Translations under genes and position numbers: made by a program
Shown: positions 9,130 through 17,934 of the stretch, in pieces
Numbering within the stretch: position 1 is the first letter of the stretch
How the letters are laid out: the number at the start of each line of letters is the position of its first letter
The notes under the pieces: generated by a model
The model's input: only the letters and a program-made list of their open reading frames with translations
Databases searched by the model: none
Told to the model about the DNA's origin: nothing
Assembly: GCF_022271405.1 (NCBI RefSeq)
Contig: NZ_JAJNAL010000001.1
Location: 1 to 64,000 of the forward strand
Direction: 5' to 3'
DNA: 64,000 nucleotides
Origin: Rhodopseudomonas infernalis
GTDB taxonomy: Bacteria; Pseudomonadota; Alphaproteobacteria; Rhizobiales; Xanthobacteraceae

Positions 9130-9154
9130 AACGAAATGGTTAGGGGTCCGTTCC
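9130..9154 (-). promoter_or_regulatory. EcfG-like promoter upstream of DUF3800
   Basis: On the minus strand GGAAC (9154-9150), a 16-nt spacer and CGTT (9133-9130) match the EcfG consensus. The first gene downstream is DUF3800, about 150 nt away, with an AAGGAG sequence and two hairpins between. A chance match is possible. Confidence 0.4.
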
Positions 9155-9186
9155 GTACTTGTAAGCACATGAATATTAATGGAAAA

Positions 9187-10134
9187 TCATTCCATCATTC
9201 GTAGCGCGTCAGCAGCCTCCGCCGGCTCCACCCAACGAAACTCCGGCAACTGATGCCGAAACCAGGTGAATTGCCGCTTGGCGTAGTGCCGCGTGTCGGC
9301 CGCGCCGATCACCGCCGCTTCCTGCAGCGACAGCTCGCCGCGCAGATGCCGGATCAATGCCGGCACGCCATGGGCCTTCATCGCCGGCAGCAGCGGATCG
9401 AGTTGGCGATCGGCCAGCGCCGCGACCTCGTCCAGCGCGCCCGCCTGCAGCATCGCGGCGAATCGGGCGTCGATTCGCGCGTAGAGCGCCTCCCGGTCCG
9501 GCGCCAGAAACAAAGCCGCCACGCCGTCCGGCGGCAGCAGCGGCGGGGACGTCTCGCCGTGCCAGTCCGCCAACGGCCGACCGGTCGCCAGCACCACTTC
9601 CAGCGCGCGGGCGATCCGCGAGCGATCCGCCGGCGCCAGCCGTTCGGCCGCGGCCATGTCATGCCGGGCGAGTTCGGCATGCAGCGCCACCACGCCGTCG
9701 CGGTCGAGCCGCAGCCGTACCGCGTCGCGCACCTCTGCGGGAACCGGCGGCACCGCCGACAGCCCGTGCGTCAACGCTTTGAAATAAAGCCCCGTCCCGC
9801 CGATGAAGATCGGCAGTCGCCCGGCCGCGCGGGCCTCGGCCAGCGGCCCGGCCGCGGCCTCGACGAAGGCCCCGGCAGAGAAGTTCACCGAGGCATCCAC
9901 AGTGCCGTAGAGGCGGTGCGGAACCACCTCCTCCTCGTCGGGCGTCGGGCGGGCGGTGATAATGCGCAGGTCGCGATAGATCTGCATCGAATCGGTGTTG
10001 ATAATGATGCCGTTCCGAGCCTGCGCCAGCCGCAGCGCGAGCGCCGACTTGCCGCTGGCGGTCGGCCCTGCGATAAGCACGGCCGCCGGCCGGCCGCCGG
10101 TCTGCCCCGGATGTCGCCCTTCCATGTCGCTCAT
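9187..10134 (-). CDS. miaA: tRNA dimethylallyltransferase
   Basis: Adds a dimethylallyl group to A37 of tRNAs reading UNN codons. About 315 residues: P-loop [16 protein letters not shown] near residue 20, [11 protein letters not shown], and the C-terminal [12 protein letters not shown] typical of the family. Three starts are possible: 10146, 10134 (chosen) and 10125. With 10125 the start codon would overlap that of divergent serB (10124). An extended open frame further upstream is only the shadow of serB. There is no free intergenic DNA, so its promoter must lie inside serB. Confidence 0.94.
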   Translation of the reverse strand: MSDMEGRHPGQTGGRPAAVLIAGPTASGKSALALRLAQARNGIIINTDSMQIYRDLRIITARPTPDEEEVVPHRLYGTVDASVNFSAGAFVEAAAGPLAEARAAGRLPIFIGGTGLYFKALTHGLSAVPPVPAEVRDAVRLRLDRDGVVALHAELARHDMAAAERLAPADRSRIARALEVVLATGRPLADWHGETSPPLLPPDGVAALFLAPDREALYARIDARFAAMLQAGALDEVAALADRQLDPLLPAMKAHGVPALIRHLRGELSLQEAAVIGAADTRHYAKRQFTWFRHQLPEFRWVEPAEAADALRMME

Positions 10135-11017
10135 CGCCACGCTCATCTGCAATCCGAACAATCCCGCGCTCGATTCGACCGTGATCGAGGGCGCGCGCGC
10201 CGTGCTGCCGCAGCCGAATGCGGCGCGCTGGCTGCACGACGAAGTCGCCGCCGACATATCCTTCGCCAGTGACGAAGACGCGCTGACGATCGCCGAGCGC
10301 CTGCGCGCCGCGCGCGAAGACCTGCCGATCGACATCGTCGTGCAGCCGGAAGCAACGCGGCGCAAGAAGCTTTTTCTCGCCGACATGGATTCGACCATGA
10401 TCGGCCAGGAGTGCATCGATGAGCTCGCCGATTTCGCCGGGCTGAAAGACCACGTCGCTGCGATCACCGAACGCGCGATGCGCGGCGAGATCGAATTCGA
10501 GCCGGCGCTGCGCGAGCGCGTCGCGCTGCTCAAGGGCCTGCCGCTGGACGTGATCGACAAGGTGCTCGACACCAGGATCACGCTGACACCGGGCGGCCGC
10601 GCGTTGGTGCAGACGATGCGCGCGAACGGCGCCTACACCTGCCTCGTCTCCGGCGGCTTCACGCAGTTCACCCGCGTCGTCGCGGAGCGCCTCGGCTTCG
10701 CCGAGCATCGCGCCAACGAACTTCTCAGCGAAGACGGCAAGCTCGCCGGCCTGGTCGCCGAGCCGATCCTCGGCCGCGAAGCCAAGCTGGCGACGCTGCT
10801 GGCGCTGCGCGAATCTGACGATCTCGACGCCATCGACACGCTCGTCGTCGGCGACGGCGCCAACGATCTCGGCATGATCCAGGCCGCCGGCCTCGGCATC
10901 GCCTACCACGCCAAGCCCGCCGTCGCCGCCGCCGCCCACGGCCGCATCGACTTCGGGGACCTGACCGCGCTGCTGTACGCGCAGGGCTACAAGCGCGACG
11001 AATTCGTCAGCGATTAG
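10124..11017 (+). CDS. serB: Phosphoserine phosphatase
   Basis: Last step of serine synthesis, hydrolysing O-phosphoserine. HAD-superfamily protein of 297 residues: an N-terminal ACT-like region (1-75), then [20 protein letters not shown] with the nucleophile motif DMDST near residue 90, the SGGFTQF motif, and [23 protein letters not shown] as motif IV. ATG at 10124 (MSLIATL); the frame upstream overlaps miaA and is not coding. It is back to back with miaA, starts abutting. Confidence 0.95.
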   Translation: MSLIATLICNPNNPALDSTVIEGARAVLPQPNAARWLHDEVAADISFASDEDALTIAERLRAAREDLPIDIVVQPEATRRKKLFLADMDSTMIGQECIDELADFAGLKDHVAAITERAMRGEIEFEPALRERVALLKGLPLDVIDKVLDTRITLTPGGRALVQTMRANGAYTCLVSGGFTQFTRVVAERLGFAEHRANELLSEDGKLAGLVAEPILGREAKLATLLALRESDDLDAIDTLVVGDGANDLGMIQAAGLGIAYHAKPAVAAAAHGRIDFGDLTALLYAQGYKRDEFVSD

Positions 11018-11504
11018 TTCGCACGCGGAACAGTATCGTCGCTTCGATGAAGCGAAGCCTGCCTGCTCTCCATCGTGCCGAAGCGGCAGCGTAGCGCACG
11101 ACCCCTCGCCCTCACGCCTCGTCATTCCGGGTTCACGCTACGCGCGCCCCGGAATGACCCGGTATTGCAGAGCGCTCGTTGCCGTGCCGTGCGCTCTCCG
11201 CGAACGCGCTTCAATACTGGCCCCTCCGCTTTCGCGAAGGATCACGGCTGCGCTGTTTGGAACCGCATAGGTCGAGCGGCGACACCTCGGCTCGTCCCAA
11301 CTGGTACGTCTCGCATGGTCAATGCGTTGTTAACGGCGATCGCTCACCGCGCGCCGGATTTGCAGGAAAAGCGAACCTGAACCCTATGTTCACACCACTC
11401 GCGGCCACTCGCAAGAGGTAGTGACTGCGCCACACTTAACAGTTTCTCAGCATCGGCTGATCATAGTCGCGGCAACGAAGAAAGAATTCAACGAGTCACA
11501 GAAA
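11018..11504. other. Gap between serB and the HerA-like gene
   Basis: No gene seen. It holds a short hairpin just after serB (TCGCTTC/GAAGCGA, 11039-11055, no T-run), the palindromic repeat at 11123-11236, and the possible GTG start at 11421 of the next gene. Confidence 0.6.
11123..11236. repeat. Palindromic intergenic repeat (GTCATTCCGG family)
   Basis: GTCATTCCGGG... and ...CCCCGGAATGAC form inverted ends around 11123-11159. They are followed by a degraded arm containing GGTATTGCAGAGCG and CAATACTGG, related to the element at 5833-5934. The same CATTCCGG ends occur at 37503-37639. Confidence 0.65.
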
Positions 11505-13253
11505 ATGGCAGAAGCTGTTTCAATGCCGCTGTTCGGCAAGATCATTTCGGTGCGCGGCTCGATGGCCCGCGCGGGCATCCTACCCGAAAGTCGGCTGTCG
11601 CAGGCCGCGATGCGCGCCACCGTCGGCCGCTTCATCAGCATCCGCGCGGCGACGTCGACGATCATCGCGATGATCACCGAAGTATCGTGTGAGGACGTCG
11701 TCGGCGACAGCTACATCGCCAGCGCGTCGGTCGATCTGCTCGGCGAGATTCTGCCCGGCCCGGTGCGACCGAAGTTTCAGCGCGGCGTCACCAGCTATCC
11801 GACGATCGGCGACGCGGTCCAGCCGATCAGCAGCGACGATCTGCGTATCGTCTACGCACCCTCCGGTTCCGACCAGATCGATGTCGGCACGCTGCAGCAG
11901 GACCCATCGGTGATCGCTTATGTCGACATCGAGGAGATGCTTTCGAAGCACTTCGCCGTCCTCGGCTCGACAGGCGTCGGCAAATCGACCGGCGTGTCGC
12001 TGCTGCTCAACGAGATTCTGAAATCGCGGCCCACGCTGCGCCTCTTCCTGCTCGACGTGCACAACGAATACGGTCGCTGCTTCGGCGACAAGGCGCTGGT
12101 GCTCAATCCGCGCAACCTCAAGCTGCCGTTCTGGCTGTTCAATTTCGACGAGATCGTCGACGTGCTGTTCGCCGGACGGCCCGGCGTGCCGGAAGAGCTC
12201 GACGTGCTGGCCGAAGTGATCCCGATCGCCAAGGGCCTCTACGTACAATACACCAGCTCCGACCGCATCGGTCTGAAGCGCCTTGATCCCAAGTCGATCG
12301 GCTACACAGCCGATACGCCGGTGCCGTATCGGCTGGTCGACCTGATCTCGCTGATCGACGAGCGCATGGGCAAGCTCGAGAACCGCTCGTCGCGCATCGT
12401 CTATCACAAGCTGATCTCTCGCATCGAAACCGTGCGCAACGATCCGCGCTACGCCTTCATGTTCGACAACGCCAATGTCGGCGGCGACACCATGGCCGAA
12501 GTGATCAGCCATCTGTTCCGCCTGCCCGCCAATGGCAGGCCGATGACCATCATGCAACTCGCCGGCTTCCCCGCCGAAGTCGTCGACTCCGTGGTTTCCG
12601 TGCTGGCCCGGATGGCGTTCGATTTCGGGCTGTGGAGCGATGGCGTCTCGCCGCTGCTGTTCGTCTGCGAGGAAGCGCATCGCTACGCGAGCGCCGACCG
12701 CACCATCGGCTTCGGCCCGACCCGCAAGGCGGTGTCGCGTATCGCCAAGGAAGGCCGCAAATACGGCGTGTATCTCGGCCTGGTCACGCAACGCCCCGCC
12801 GAACTCGACGCCACTATCTTGTCGCAGTGCAACACACTGTTCGCGATGCGGCTCGCCAACGACCGCGATCAGTCGCTGCTGCGCTCGGCGGTTTCGGACG
12901 CAGCCGCCAACCTGTTGTCGTTCGTGCCGTCACTCGGCACCCGCGAAGTGCTGGCGTTCGGCGAAGGTGTTGCGCTGCCGACGCGGCTGCGCTTCAAGGA
13001 AGTTCCGTCGCAGCAAGTACCCCGCTCGGAAGCGGCGATCTCGACAGCGCCGTCCGCCGCCGCCGGTTACGACATACATTTCGTCGGCGCCGTGCTCGAA
13101 CGCTGGCGCGGCGCGACCTCGCATCGCGACGTGCCCAACGATCAGGGCTTCACCGAGCGCCCACTGGCCCGCACCCTCGATGCACCGATGCTGCAGCCGT
13201 CGCTCGGCCTCGACCCGGATCGCTTCTCGCTGCTGAAAAAACCGTTGCGCTGA
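11505..13253 (+). CDS. HerA-like / DUF87 ATP-binding protein
   Basis: Putative hexameric DNA-translocase ATPase of the HerA-FtsK class, 582 residues. An N-terminal HAS-barrel-like region (GKIISVRGSMARAGIL, about 9-25) precedes the ATPase: Walker A GSTGVGKST near 155, Walker B LLFVCEEAHRY near 390, and VTQRPAELDATILSQCNTLFAMRL near 425, a typical sensor/arginine region. I chose ATG at 11505 (MAEAVS); a GTG at 11421 preceded by AGAGG would add 28 residues. No NurA nuclease, Sir2 or DUF4297 partner is adjacent, so it is not one of the known HerA defence pairs. Function unassigned. Confidence 0.85.
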   Translation: MAEAVSMPLFGKIISVRGSMARAGILPESRLSQAAMRATVGRFISIRAATSTIIAMITEVSCEDVVGDSYIASASVDLLGEILPGPVRPKFQRGVTSYPTIGDAVQPISSDDLRIVYAPSGSDQIDVGTLQQDPSVIAYVDIEEMLSKHFAVLGSTGVGKSTGVSLLLNEILKSRPTLRLFLLDVHNEYGRCFGDKALVLNPRNLKLPFWLFNFDEIVDVLFAGRPGVPEELDVLAEVIPIAKGLYVQYTSSDRIGLKRLDPKSIGYTADTPVPYRLVDLISLIDERMGKLENRSSRIVYHKLISRIETVRNDPRYAFMFDNANVGGDTMAEVISHLFRLPANGRPMTIMQLAGFPAEVVDSVVSVLARMAFDFGLWSDGVSPLLFVCEEAHRYASADRTIGFGPTRKAVSRIAKEGRKYGVYLGLVTQRPAELDATILSQCNTLFAMRLANDRDQSLLRSAVSDAAANLLSFVPSLGTREVLAFGEGVALPTRLRFKEVPSQQVPRSEAAISTAPSAAAGYDIHFVGAVLERWRGATSHRDVPNDQGFTERPLARTLDAPMLQPSLGLDPDRFSLLKKPLR

Positions 13254-13267
13254 ACCTTTCCACTTTC

Positions 13268-13388
13268 GTCATTGCGAGCCAACGGGTCGGCGCGAAGCGC
13301 CGCCCGATGACAGGCTCCGCGAAGCAATCCAGCTCGGTGCACGGAGCTGGATTGCTTCGTCGCTGCGCTCCTCGCAAACACCGGGTGA
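13268..13388. repeat. Palindromic intergenic repeat (GTCATTGCGAG family), copy 1
   Basis: Inverted element with GTCATTGCGAG and CTCGCAA...GTGAC ends and internal arms GCAATCCAGCT / AGCTGGATTGC. Related copies occur at 35072-35155 and 55669-55825. It lies between the HerA-like gene and the peroxidase gene. Confidence 0.8.
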
Positions 13389-13490
13389 CGGCGTTTCACG
13401 CTGGCACGCACTTTTCATCGATGTGATTGACTGCAATAGACTTGCCTCTAATGTTTCGCTGCGCATCCTTCAGCCCAGCGGATCTCATCA

Positions 13491-14072
13491 ATGACCTCGC
13501 CTGCCGTCTCCCGCTTTCCCGTCCCTGCCCTCGCGGACATGCCCGAGGACATTCGCAGCCGGATCGTCGGCGTGCAGGAGAAGTCCGGCTTCGTCCCCAA
13601 CGTCTTCCTGGCGCTCGCTGCGCGTCCGGACGAGTTCAGGGCGTTCTTCGCCTATCACGATGCGCTGATGGAAAAGGACAGCGGGCTCAGCAAGGCCGAG
13701 CGCGAGATGATCGTCGTGGCGACCTCGGCGGCCAATCAGTGCCAATATTGCGTGGTGGCGCACGGCGCGATCCTGCGCATCCGCGCCAAGAACCCGCTGA
13801 TCGCCGATCAGATCGCCACCAACTATCGCAAGGCCGACATCACGCCGCGGCAGAAGGCGATGCTCGACTTCGCCATGAAGGTGAGCCGAGAGGCCGAGAC
13901 CGTCGGCGAACCAGACTTCGAAGCGCTGAAGGCGCACGGCTTCGATGACGACGACATCTGGGACATCACCGCGGTCGCGGCGTTCTTCGCGCTGTCGAAC
14001 CGGATGGCCAACGTCACCGCGATGCGGCCGAACGACGAATTCTATCTGATGGGCCGGCTGCCAAAGGCGTGA
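13491..14072 (+). CDS. Peroxidase-related protein (AhpD/carboxymuconolactone decarboxylase fold)
   Basis: Cytosolic protein of 193 residues. The core is a CMD/AhpD domain (about 45-140) with the redox motif QCQYCVVAHG, a CxxC plus following His as in AhpD-like peroxidases. Length and the N-terminal ADMPEDIRSRI and GFVPNVFLALA segments fit the uncharacterised peroxidase-related enzyme family. Likely role is peroxide or alkyl-hydroperoxide reduction; the electron donor is unknown. Followed 26 nt later by the mgtC-like gene, possibly co-transcribed. Confidence 0.88.
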   Translation: MTSPAVSRFPVPALADMPEDIRSRIVGVQEKSGFVPNVFLALAARPDEFRAFFAYHDALMEKDSGLSKAEREMIVVATSAANQCQYCVVAHGAILRIRAKNPLIADQIATNYRKADITPRQKAMLDFAMKVSREAETVGEPDFEALKAHGFDDDDIWDITAVAAFFALSNRMANVTAMRPNDEFYLMGRLPKA

Positions 14073-14098
14073 CGCTCCGGCGCGCGGGAGATTGAGGT

Positions 14099-14575
14099 TT
14101 GCTGCCGTTCTCAGACATCGTGTTGCGGCTCGGCGTGGCGGCCCTTGCGGGCGGGCTGATCGGGCTCAATCGCGACCTGAAGGGCAAGCCGATCGGGATG
14201 CGGACGCTGTCCCTGGTCGGCCTCGCTTCGGCGCTGCTGGTGGCCGTCGCGGAGCAGTCGCTCGGGCAGGAGCGGATCGGCGATCCGACCTCGCGGGTGA
14301 TCCAGGGCATTCTCACCGGGATCGGCTTTCTCGGCGCCGGCGTGATCGTGCACACCGGCCGACGCTCTCACGTGCATGGGCTGACCACCGCCGCCTGCGT
14401 CTGGCTCGCCGCCTGCATCGGCATCGCCTGCGGGTCGGGCCATTGGCTGATCGTCGGTGTCGCTCTGGTGATCGCCTTCGCGGTGCTGCTCGGCGGCCAC
14501 GCCGTCGAAACCCGGTTGCATCGCCTGCTTGGCGGCAAAAGCGACGAGAAAGACTCGATCGCGCCGGAAGACTGA
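14099..14575 (+). CDS. MgtC/SapB family membrane protein
   Basis: Inner-membrane protein of 158 residues with about five hydrophobic segments. The start region (VAALAGGLIGLNRDLKGKPIGMRT) and GILTGIGFLGAGVI are hallmark MgtC motifs, including the conserved RxxR-like charged loop. Relatives affect magnesium limitation, acid survival and F-ATPase. The only available start is TTG at 14099, close behind a GAGG sequence. It lacks the C-terminal ACT-like domain of Salmonella MgtC, so it is the short SapB-like form. Confidence 0.88.
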   Translation: MLPFSDIVLRLGVAALAGGLIGLNRDLKGKPIGMRTLSLVGLASALLVAVAEQSLGQERIGDPTSRVIQGILTGIGFLGAGVIVHTGRRSHVHGLTTAACVWLAACIGIACGSGHWLIVGVALVIAFAVLLGGHAVETRLHRLLGGKSDEKDSIAPED

Positions 14576-14603
14576 GCCCGGACCGCGACCGGTCGAGCCG
14601 AGC

Positions 14604-15233
14604 TCAATCGTCGAATGCTGGACCGCACCATCCGGGCAGATAGATCGCGTCCTTGCTCTTGGCCATCGCCAGAGATCGTTCGGTCGCCTTGGCGAAGTCG
14701 GAATCGACCGATTTGCTCGACATCCGCCGGCGCAGGAAATCCGCCCACAGGAATTCGCTGAACGGCGTGGTGTCCTTCGCATAGCCGCCGATCCGGCGCA
14801 GTTCGCCGGCGAGCGACCGGAACGGATCGTCCTTCAGCCCGGCGACGGTCTTCGGCAGATCCTTGTAATGATGCCGCTCGCCCTTGGCGTCGTAGGGATA
14901 GACCCAGCGCCGGCTGTCCAACACCACCCAGAACGCGTCGCGGTCGACCATGCTGAGGTCGGCTATCACCGTGATGGCCACGTCCTTGATGCCCTCTTCA
15001 TGCAGCGCGCGCGCCAGATGATGGTGGTCGATCACGTAATGGCGCTTGCTGGGGCCAAGCACGACCGGGATCATATGCTCGGCCAGCCGCTGCTCTTCCT
15101 TCTTCTTGCTCGACGCATGCGCACGCCATCGCTGACGCTTCTCCTCGACTTCGCGCAGACCGACGGTCATCTGCGTCGGCCGCAGCGACAGGATCGGGAT
15201 TGGATGCAGCACGGGTTCGCGCGGATTCGCCAT
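14604..15233 (-). CDS. ParB-like nuclease-domain protein (ParBc_2 type)
   Basis: Protein of 209 residues. The N-terminal half (NPREPVLHPIPILSLRPTQMTVG, then IPVVLGPSKRHYVIDHHHLARAL) matches the ParB/sulfiredoxin-like fold in which an H-rich loop faces the nucleotide. No helix-turn-helix of chromosome-partition ParB is present, and parA is not nearby, so partitioning is unlikely. Start ATG at 15233 with AGGAG 8 nt upstream; the longer open frame upstream has no support. Convergent with mgtC-like gene. Biological role unknown. Confidence 0.82.
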   Translation of the reverse strand: MANPREPVLHPIPILSLRPTQMTVGLREVEEKRQRWRAHASSKKKEEQRLAEHMIPVVLGPSKRHYVIDHHHLARALHEEGIKDVAITVIADLSMVDRDAFWVVLDSRRWVYPYDAKGERHHYKDLPKTVAGLKDDPFRSLAGELRRIGGYAKDTTPFSEFLWADFLRRRMSSKSVDSDFAKATERSLAMAKSKDAIYLPGWCGPAFDD

Positions 15234-15424
15234 GGTTGAACTCCTGATCTCCCAGCGACGCAGGCAATATGGCACGCCGGAACCCGTCCGTAACGCGTCA
15301 TCCCCGCTGCGGATGCATGCGATCCGGCAACAGCGCTCCGGCAAGTTGCGGAGTTTGCGCGGCGCCTTACATCGACTAGGGTAACTAACAGGCTTCGCAT
15401 CTGCCGCCGCAAGGGCCGGCCACC

Positions 15425-15757
15425 ATGAAAAACCATCGCCTCAGCGTTCCCGACGACGACGAGCATCGCGTGCTGCAGTTTCGGCCGCGTACCCCGGCGG
15501 CAGGCAAGCCGGCCTCCCCGGCCGTGAAAGCCGCGCCGCTGCAGAACGATCTGTCACGGTACGAACAGCCGCACGATTCGGCGCAGGACGACTTTCGCCA
15601 CCGTATGCTGACCAATCTCGCGGCATTGGCGTTTACAGTGGCGCTAGTGGTGGTCGGGTTTTGGCTCGCCACCAGCATTGCCGACCTGCGCAAGACGCAG
15701 GATTGTGTGTTGATGGGCCGGCGGGATTGCGCGACCCTGCCGTCGCCGCAGGGGTGA
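15425..15757 (+). CDS. Hypothetical single-pass membrane protein
   Basis: Product of 110 residues, not recognised beyond a general resemblance to conserved small proteins of this order. A hydrophilic N terminus (1-60, Pro/Ala rich) is followed by one membrane helix (about 62-86, LTNLAALAFTVALVVVGFWLA) and a short tail with two Cys residues in DCVLMGRRDCATL, likely periplasmic. ATG at 15425. It sits before the lipid A cluster on the same strand, with a 177-nt gap. Confidence 0.7.
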   Translation: MKNHRLSVPDDDEHRVLQFRPRTPAAGKPASPAVKAAPLQNDLSRYEQPHDSAQDDFRHRMLTNLAALAFTVALVVVGFWLATSIADLRKTQDCVLMGRRDCATLPSPQG

Positions 15758-15934
15758 TTCCCTGTCCTGCCTGACCGCAGGCCCCCGGCCGCTCTCCTGG
15801 GCGCTCCCATAGGCTGTGGCCCGCGTGCCATTGAACTCAGGGCAGCGCTCCGATATACGGGCTTCAACCTGTCGTTCCGAGCATGGCCGCGGCCGTTGCG
15901 CGCCTGCCATTTCCGGCACAATTTCAAAGGCTTA

Positions 15935-16219
15935 ATGATGACTTCCACATTCGATCGGGTGGCTACCATCATCGCGGAAACCTGCGATATTCCGCGCGAT
16001 ACGATCACCCCGGAGAGCCATGCGATCGATGACCTGGGAATCGACAGCCTGGATTTCCTCGATATCGCGTTCGCGATCGACAAGGCATTCGGTATCAAAC
16101 TGCCGCTCGAAAAATGGACCCAAGAGGTCAATGACGGCAAGGCGACGACCGAACAGTACTTCGTGCTGAAGAACCTCGCCGCGCGCATCGACGAGTTGGT
16201 CGCCGCCAAGGGCGCGTAG
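15935..16219 (+). CDS. acpXL: Acyl carrier protein for very-long-chain fatty acid of lipid A
   Basis: Carries the growing C28-type acyl chain later placed on lipid A. Product is 94 residues (93 from the second ATG at 15938), longer than the usual 78-residue AcpP and typical of AcpXL. The phosphopantetheine site is the Ser in [11 protein letters not shown] near residue 37. First gene of the six-gene cluster acpXL-fabZ-fabF2-fabF1-adh-lpxXL known from rhizobia, which supports the call. Confidence 0.94.
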   Translation: MMTSTFDRVATIIAETCDIPRDTITPESHAIDDLGIDSLDFLDIAFAIDKAFGIKLPLEKWTQEVNDGKATTEQYFVLKNLAARIDELVAAKGA

Positions 16220-16243
16220 TGGCGGTCGAGAAGCCGCCACACC

Positions 16244-16714
16244 ATGAACCTCGAATACTTCCATCTCATCGACCGGATCGCCGATCTTCATCTCGAAGAG
16301 CGCCGCATCACGGTCGAGGCGCGGGTGCCTGAGACGAGCACGATCTTCGAAGGCCACTTCCCCGGCTATCCGCTGATGCCGGGCGTGCTGCTGATCGAGA
16401 CGATGGCGCAGAGTTCGGGCTGGCTGCTGATCGCGCTGATGCAGTTTCAGCGCATGCCGTTTTTGGCCGCCGTGAAGGAAGCCAAGATGCGCAGCTTCGT
16501 GACGCCGGGCGAGATGCTGACGATCGACGTCAGCGTGATCCACGAAGGCTCGGGCTACACCATGACCGAAGCGAACATCAAAGCCGGCGGCAAGCTCGCC
16601 TGTAACGCGACGCTGACCTTTCGCCATGTGTCCTTCCCGCATACGGATTTGCGCGGGCATATGGAGACCATGGCCAGGCAAATCGGATTTCCGGAGCAGA
16701 TGATCCATGGCTGA
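16244..16714 (+). CDS. fabZXL: 3-hydroxyacyl-ACP dehydratase (FabZ-like) of the VLCFA cluster
   Basis: Dehydrates 3-hydroxyacyl-AcpXL during elongation. Hot-dog fold protein of 156 residues; the catalytic His lies in FEGHFPGYPLMPGVL (about 45-59) and the Glu in LLIETMAQSSGW. ATG 25 nt after acpXL; its last bases overlap the next gene start (16707), so translation is probably coupled. Confidence 0.92.
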   Translation: MNLEYFHLIDRIADLHLEERRITVEARVPETSTIFEGHFPGYPLMPGVLLIETMAQSSGWLLIALMQFQRMPFLAAVKEAKMRSFVTPGEMLTIDVSVIHEGSGYTMTEANIKAGGKLACNATLTFRHVSFPHTDLRGHMETMARQIGFPEQMIHG

Positions 16715-17906
16715 GACATCGCATAAGCAACCGGCGGAAGCCTGGATCACCGGCATCGGCCTCGCCACCTCGCTGGCCGAAGGCCCCGACGCACATTGGG
16801 ACGCGCTCAATCAGCGCCGCGTCAATGTCGATACCACCAGCTTCGCGCCCTACATCGTGCATCCGCTGGCGCCGCTGAGCTTCGACAAGCAGATCCCCAA
16901 AAAGGGCGATCAGCGCCAGATGGAAGCGTGGCAGCGGATCGGCACCTATGCGGCCGGCCTTGCGCTCGACTCCGCCGGCATCAAGGGCAACACCGAAATC
17001 CTGTCGCGGACCGACATGATCGTCGCGGCGGGCGGCGGCGAGCGCGATCTCTCGGTCGACTCGGCGGTGCTGAATTCCGACGCGCAGGGCGAGACGCCCG
17101 GCGTGCTCAACGAGCGACTGATGAACGATCTGCGCCCGACGCTGTTTCTGGCGCAGCTGTCGAACCTGCTCGCCGGCAACATCGCGATCGTGCACGGCGT
17201 CACCGGCTCGTCGCGCACCTTCATGGGCGAAGAGGAATCCGGCGTGGACGCCGCGCGGATCGCGCTGGCACGCATCGCTGCCGGGCAAAGCGACATCGCA
17301 CTGATCGGCGCCGCCCAGAACGGCGAGCGCAAAGACCTGCTGATGCTTTACGAGTTCGGCGACTTCAACCTGAAGGACGCCTACGCGCCGGTGTTTGCAC
17401 GCGGCCCCAAGGGCGGCTTCGCGCTCGGCTCCGGCAGCGCCTTCCTGGTGATCGAATCCAAAGCGCATGCGGAAGCACGCGGCGCCAAGCCGTATGCGCG
17501 GCTGACCAACGTCGTGGCCGACATGTCGCGCCGTCGCAACGCAGGCGACGTCACCGCCTCGATGCAGCAGCTGTGGGGCCAGCTCGGTACCATCCACGAC
17601 GATGCCGCGATCATCACTGGCGCTACCGGTGCGAACGCGGTGACCGACGAGGAAGTCGCATTCTTGCGCGCGCAGAGCGGCCATCCGGTGCGCGCGACCG
17701 GCACAGCGTTCGGCCATGTCATGGAAGCGCAGTTCCCACTGGGCATTGCGCTGGCGGCGCTGTCGCTGTCGCGCGGCGGCCTGTTCGCCGCGAACGACCC
17801 GAGCGGCTTGGAGATTGAAACCACCAAGGCACCGGACCAGATTGTGGTGGTCGGCGCTGGCCATTGGCGCGGCGAAGGCATGGCGCTGGTCGAGGCGATC
17901 CGGTGA
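16707..17906 (+). CDS. fabF2XL: Ketosynthase-like protein without catalytic cysteine (VLCFA cluster)
   Basis: Thiolase-fold 3-oxoacyl-ACP synthase homologue of 399 residues, overlapping fabZXL by 8 nt. The translated protein contains no Cys. Where FabF has TACxSG, this has TGSSRTF (166-172), and the first active-site His motif HGTGT is ATGAN (306-310); the second, GH at 336-337, is kept. This pattern resembles the chain-length-factor subunit of type II polyketide synthases. I infer that it pairs with the intact FabF1XL encoded next and helps set chain length. Conventional annotation would call it an active synthase. Confidence 0.88.
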   Translation: MAETSHKQPAEAWITGIGLATSLAEGPDAHWDALNQRRVNVDTTSFAPYIVHPLAPLSFDKQIPKKGDQRQMEAWQRIGTYAAGLALDSAGIKGNTEILSRTDMIVAAGGGERDLSVDSAVLNSDAQGETPGVLNERLMNDLRPTLFLAQLSNLLAGNIAIVHGVTGSSRTFMGEEESGVDAARIALARIAAGQSDIALIGAAQNGERKDLLMLYEFGDFNLKDAYAPVFARGPKGGFALGSGSAFLVIESKAHAEARGAKPYARLTNVVADMSRRRNAGDVTASMQQLWGQLGTIHDDAAIITGATGANAVTDEEVAFLRAQSGHPVRATGTAFGHVMEAQFPLGIALAALSLSRGGLFAANDPSGLEIETTKAPDQIVVVGAGHWRGEGMALVEAIR

Positions 17907-17934
17907 GCCTGATCGACCGAGCGAGGGGGATGCA

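Noticed and set aside
9080-9186. The A/T-richer stretch with AAGGCCCCTT and GGTCCGTTCC considered as a tRNA or tmRNA gene
   Set aside because: No cloverleaf arms, anticodon stem or TTCGA-type loop could be drawn.
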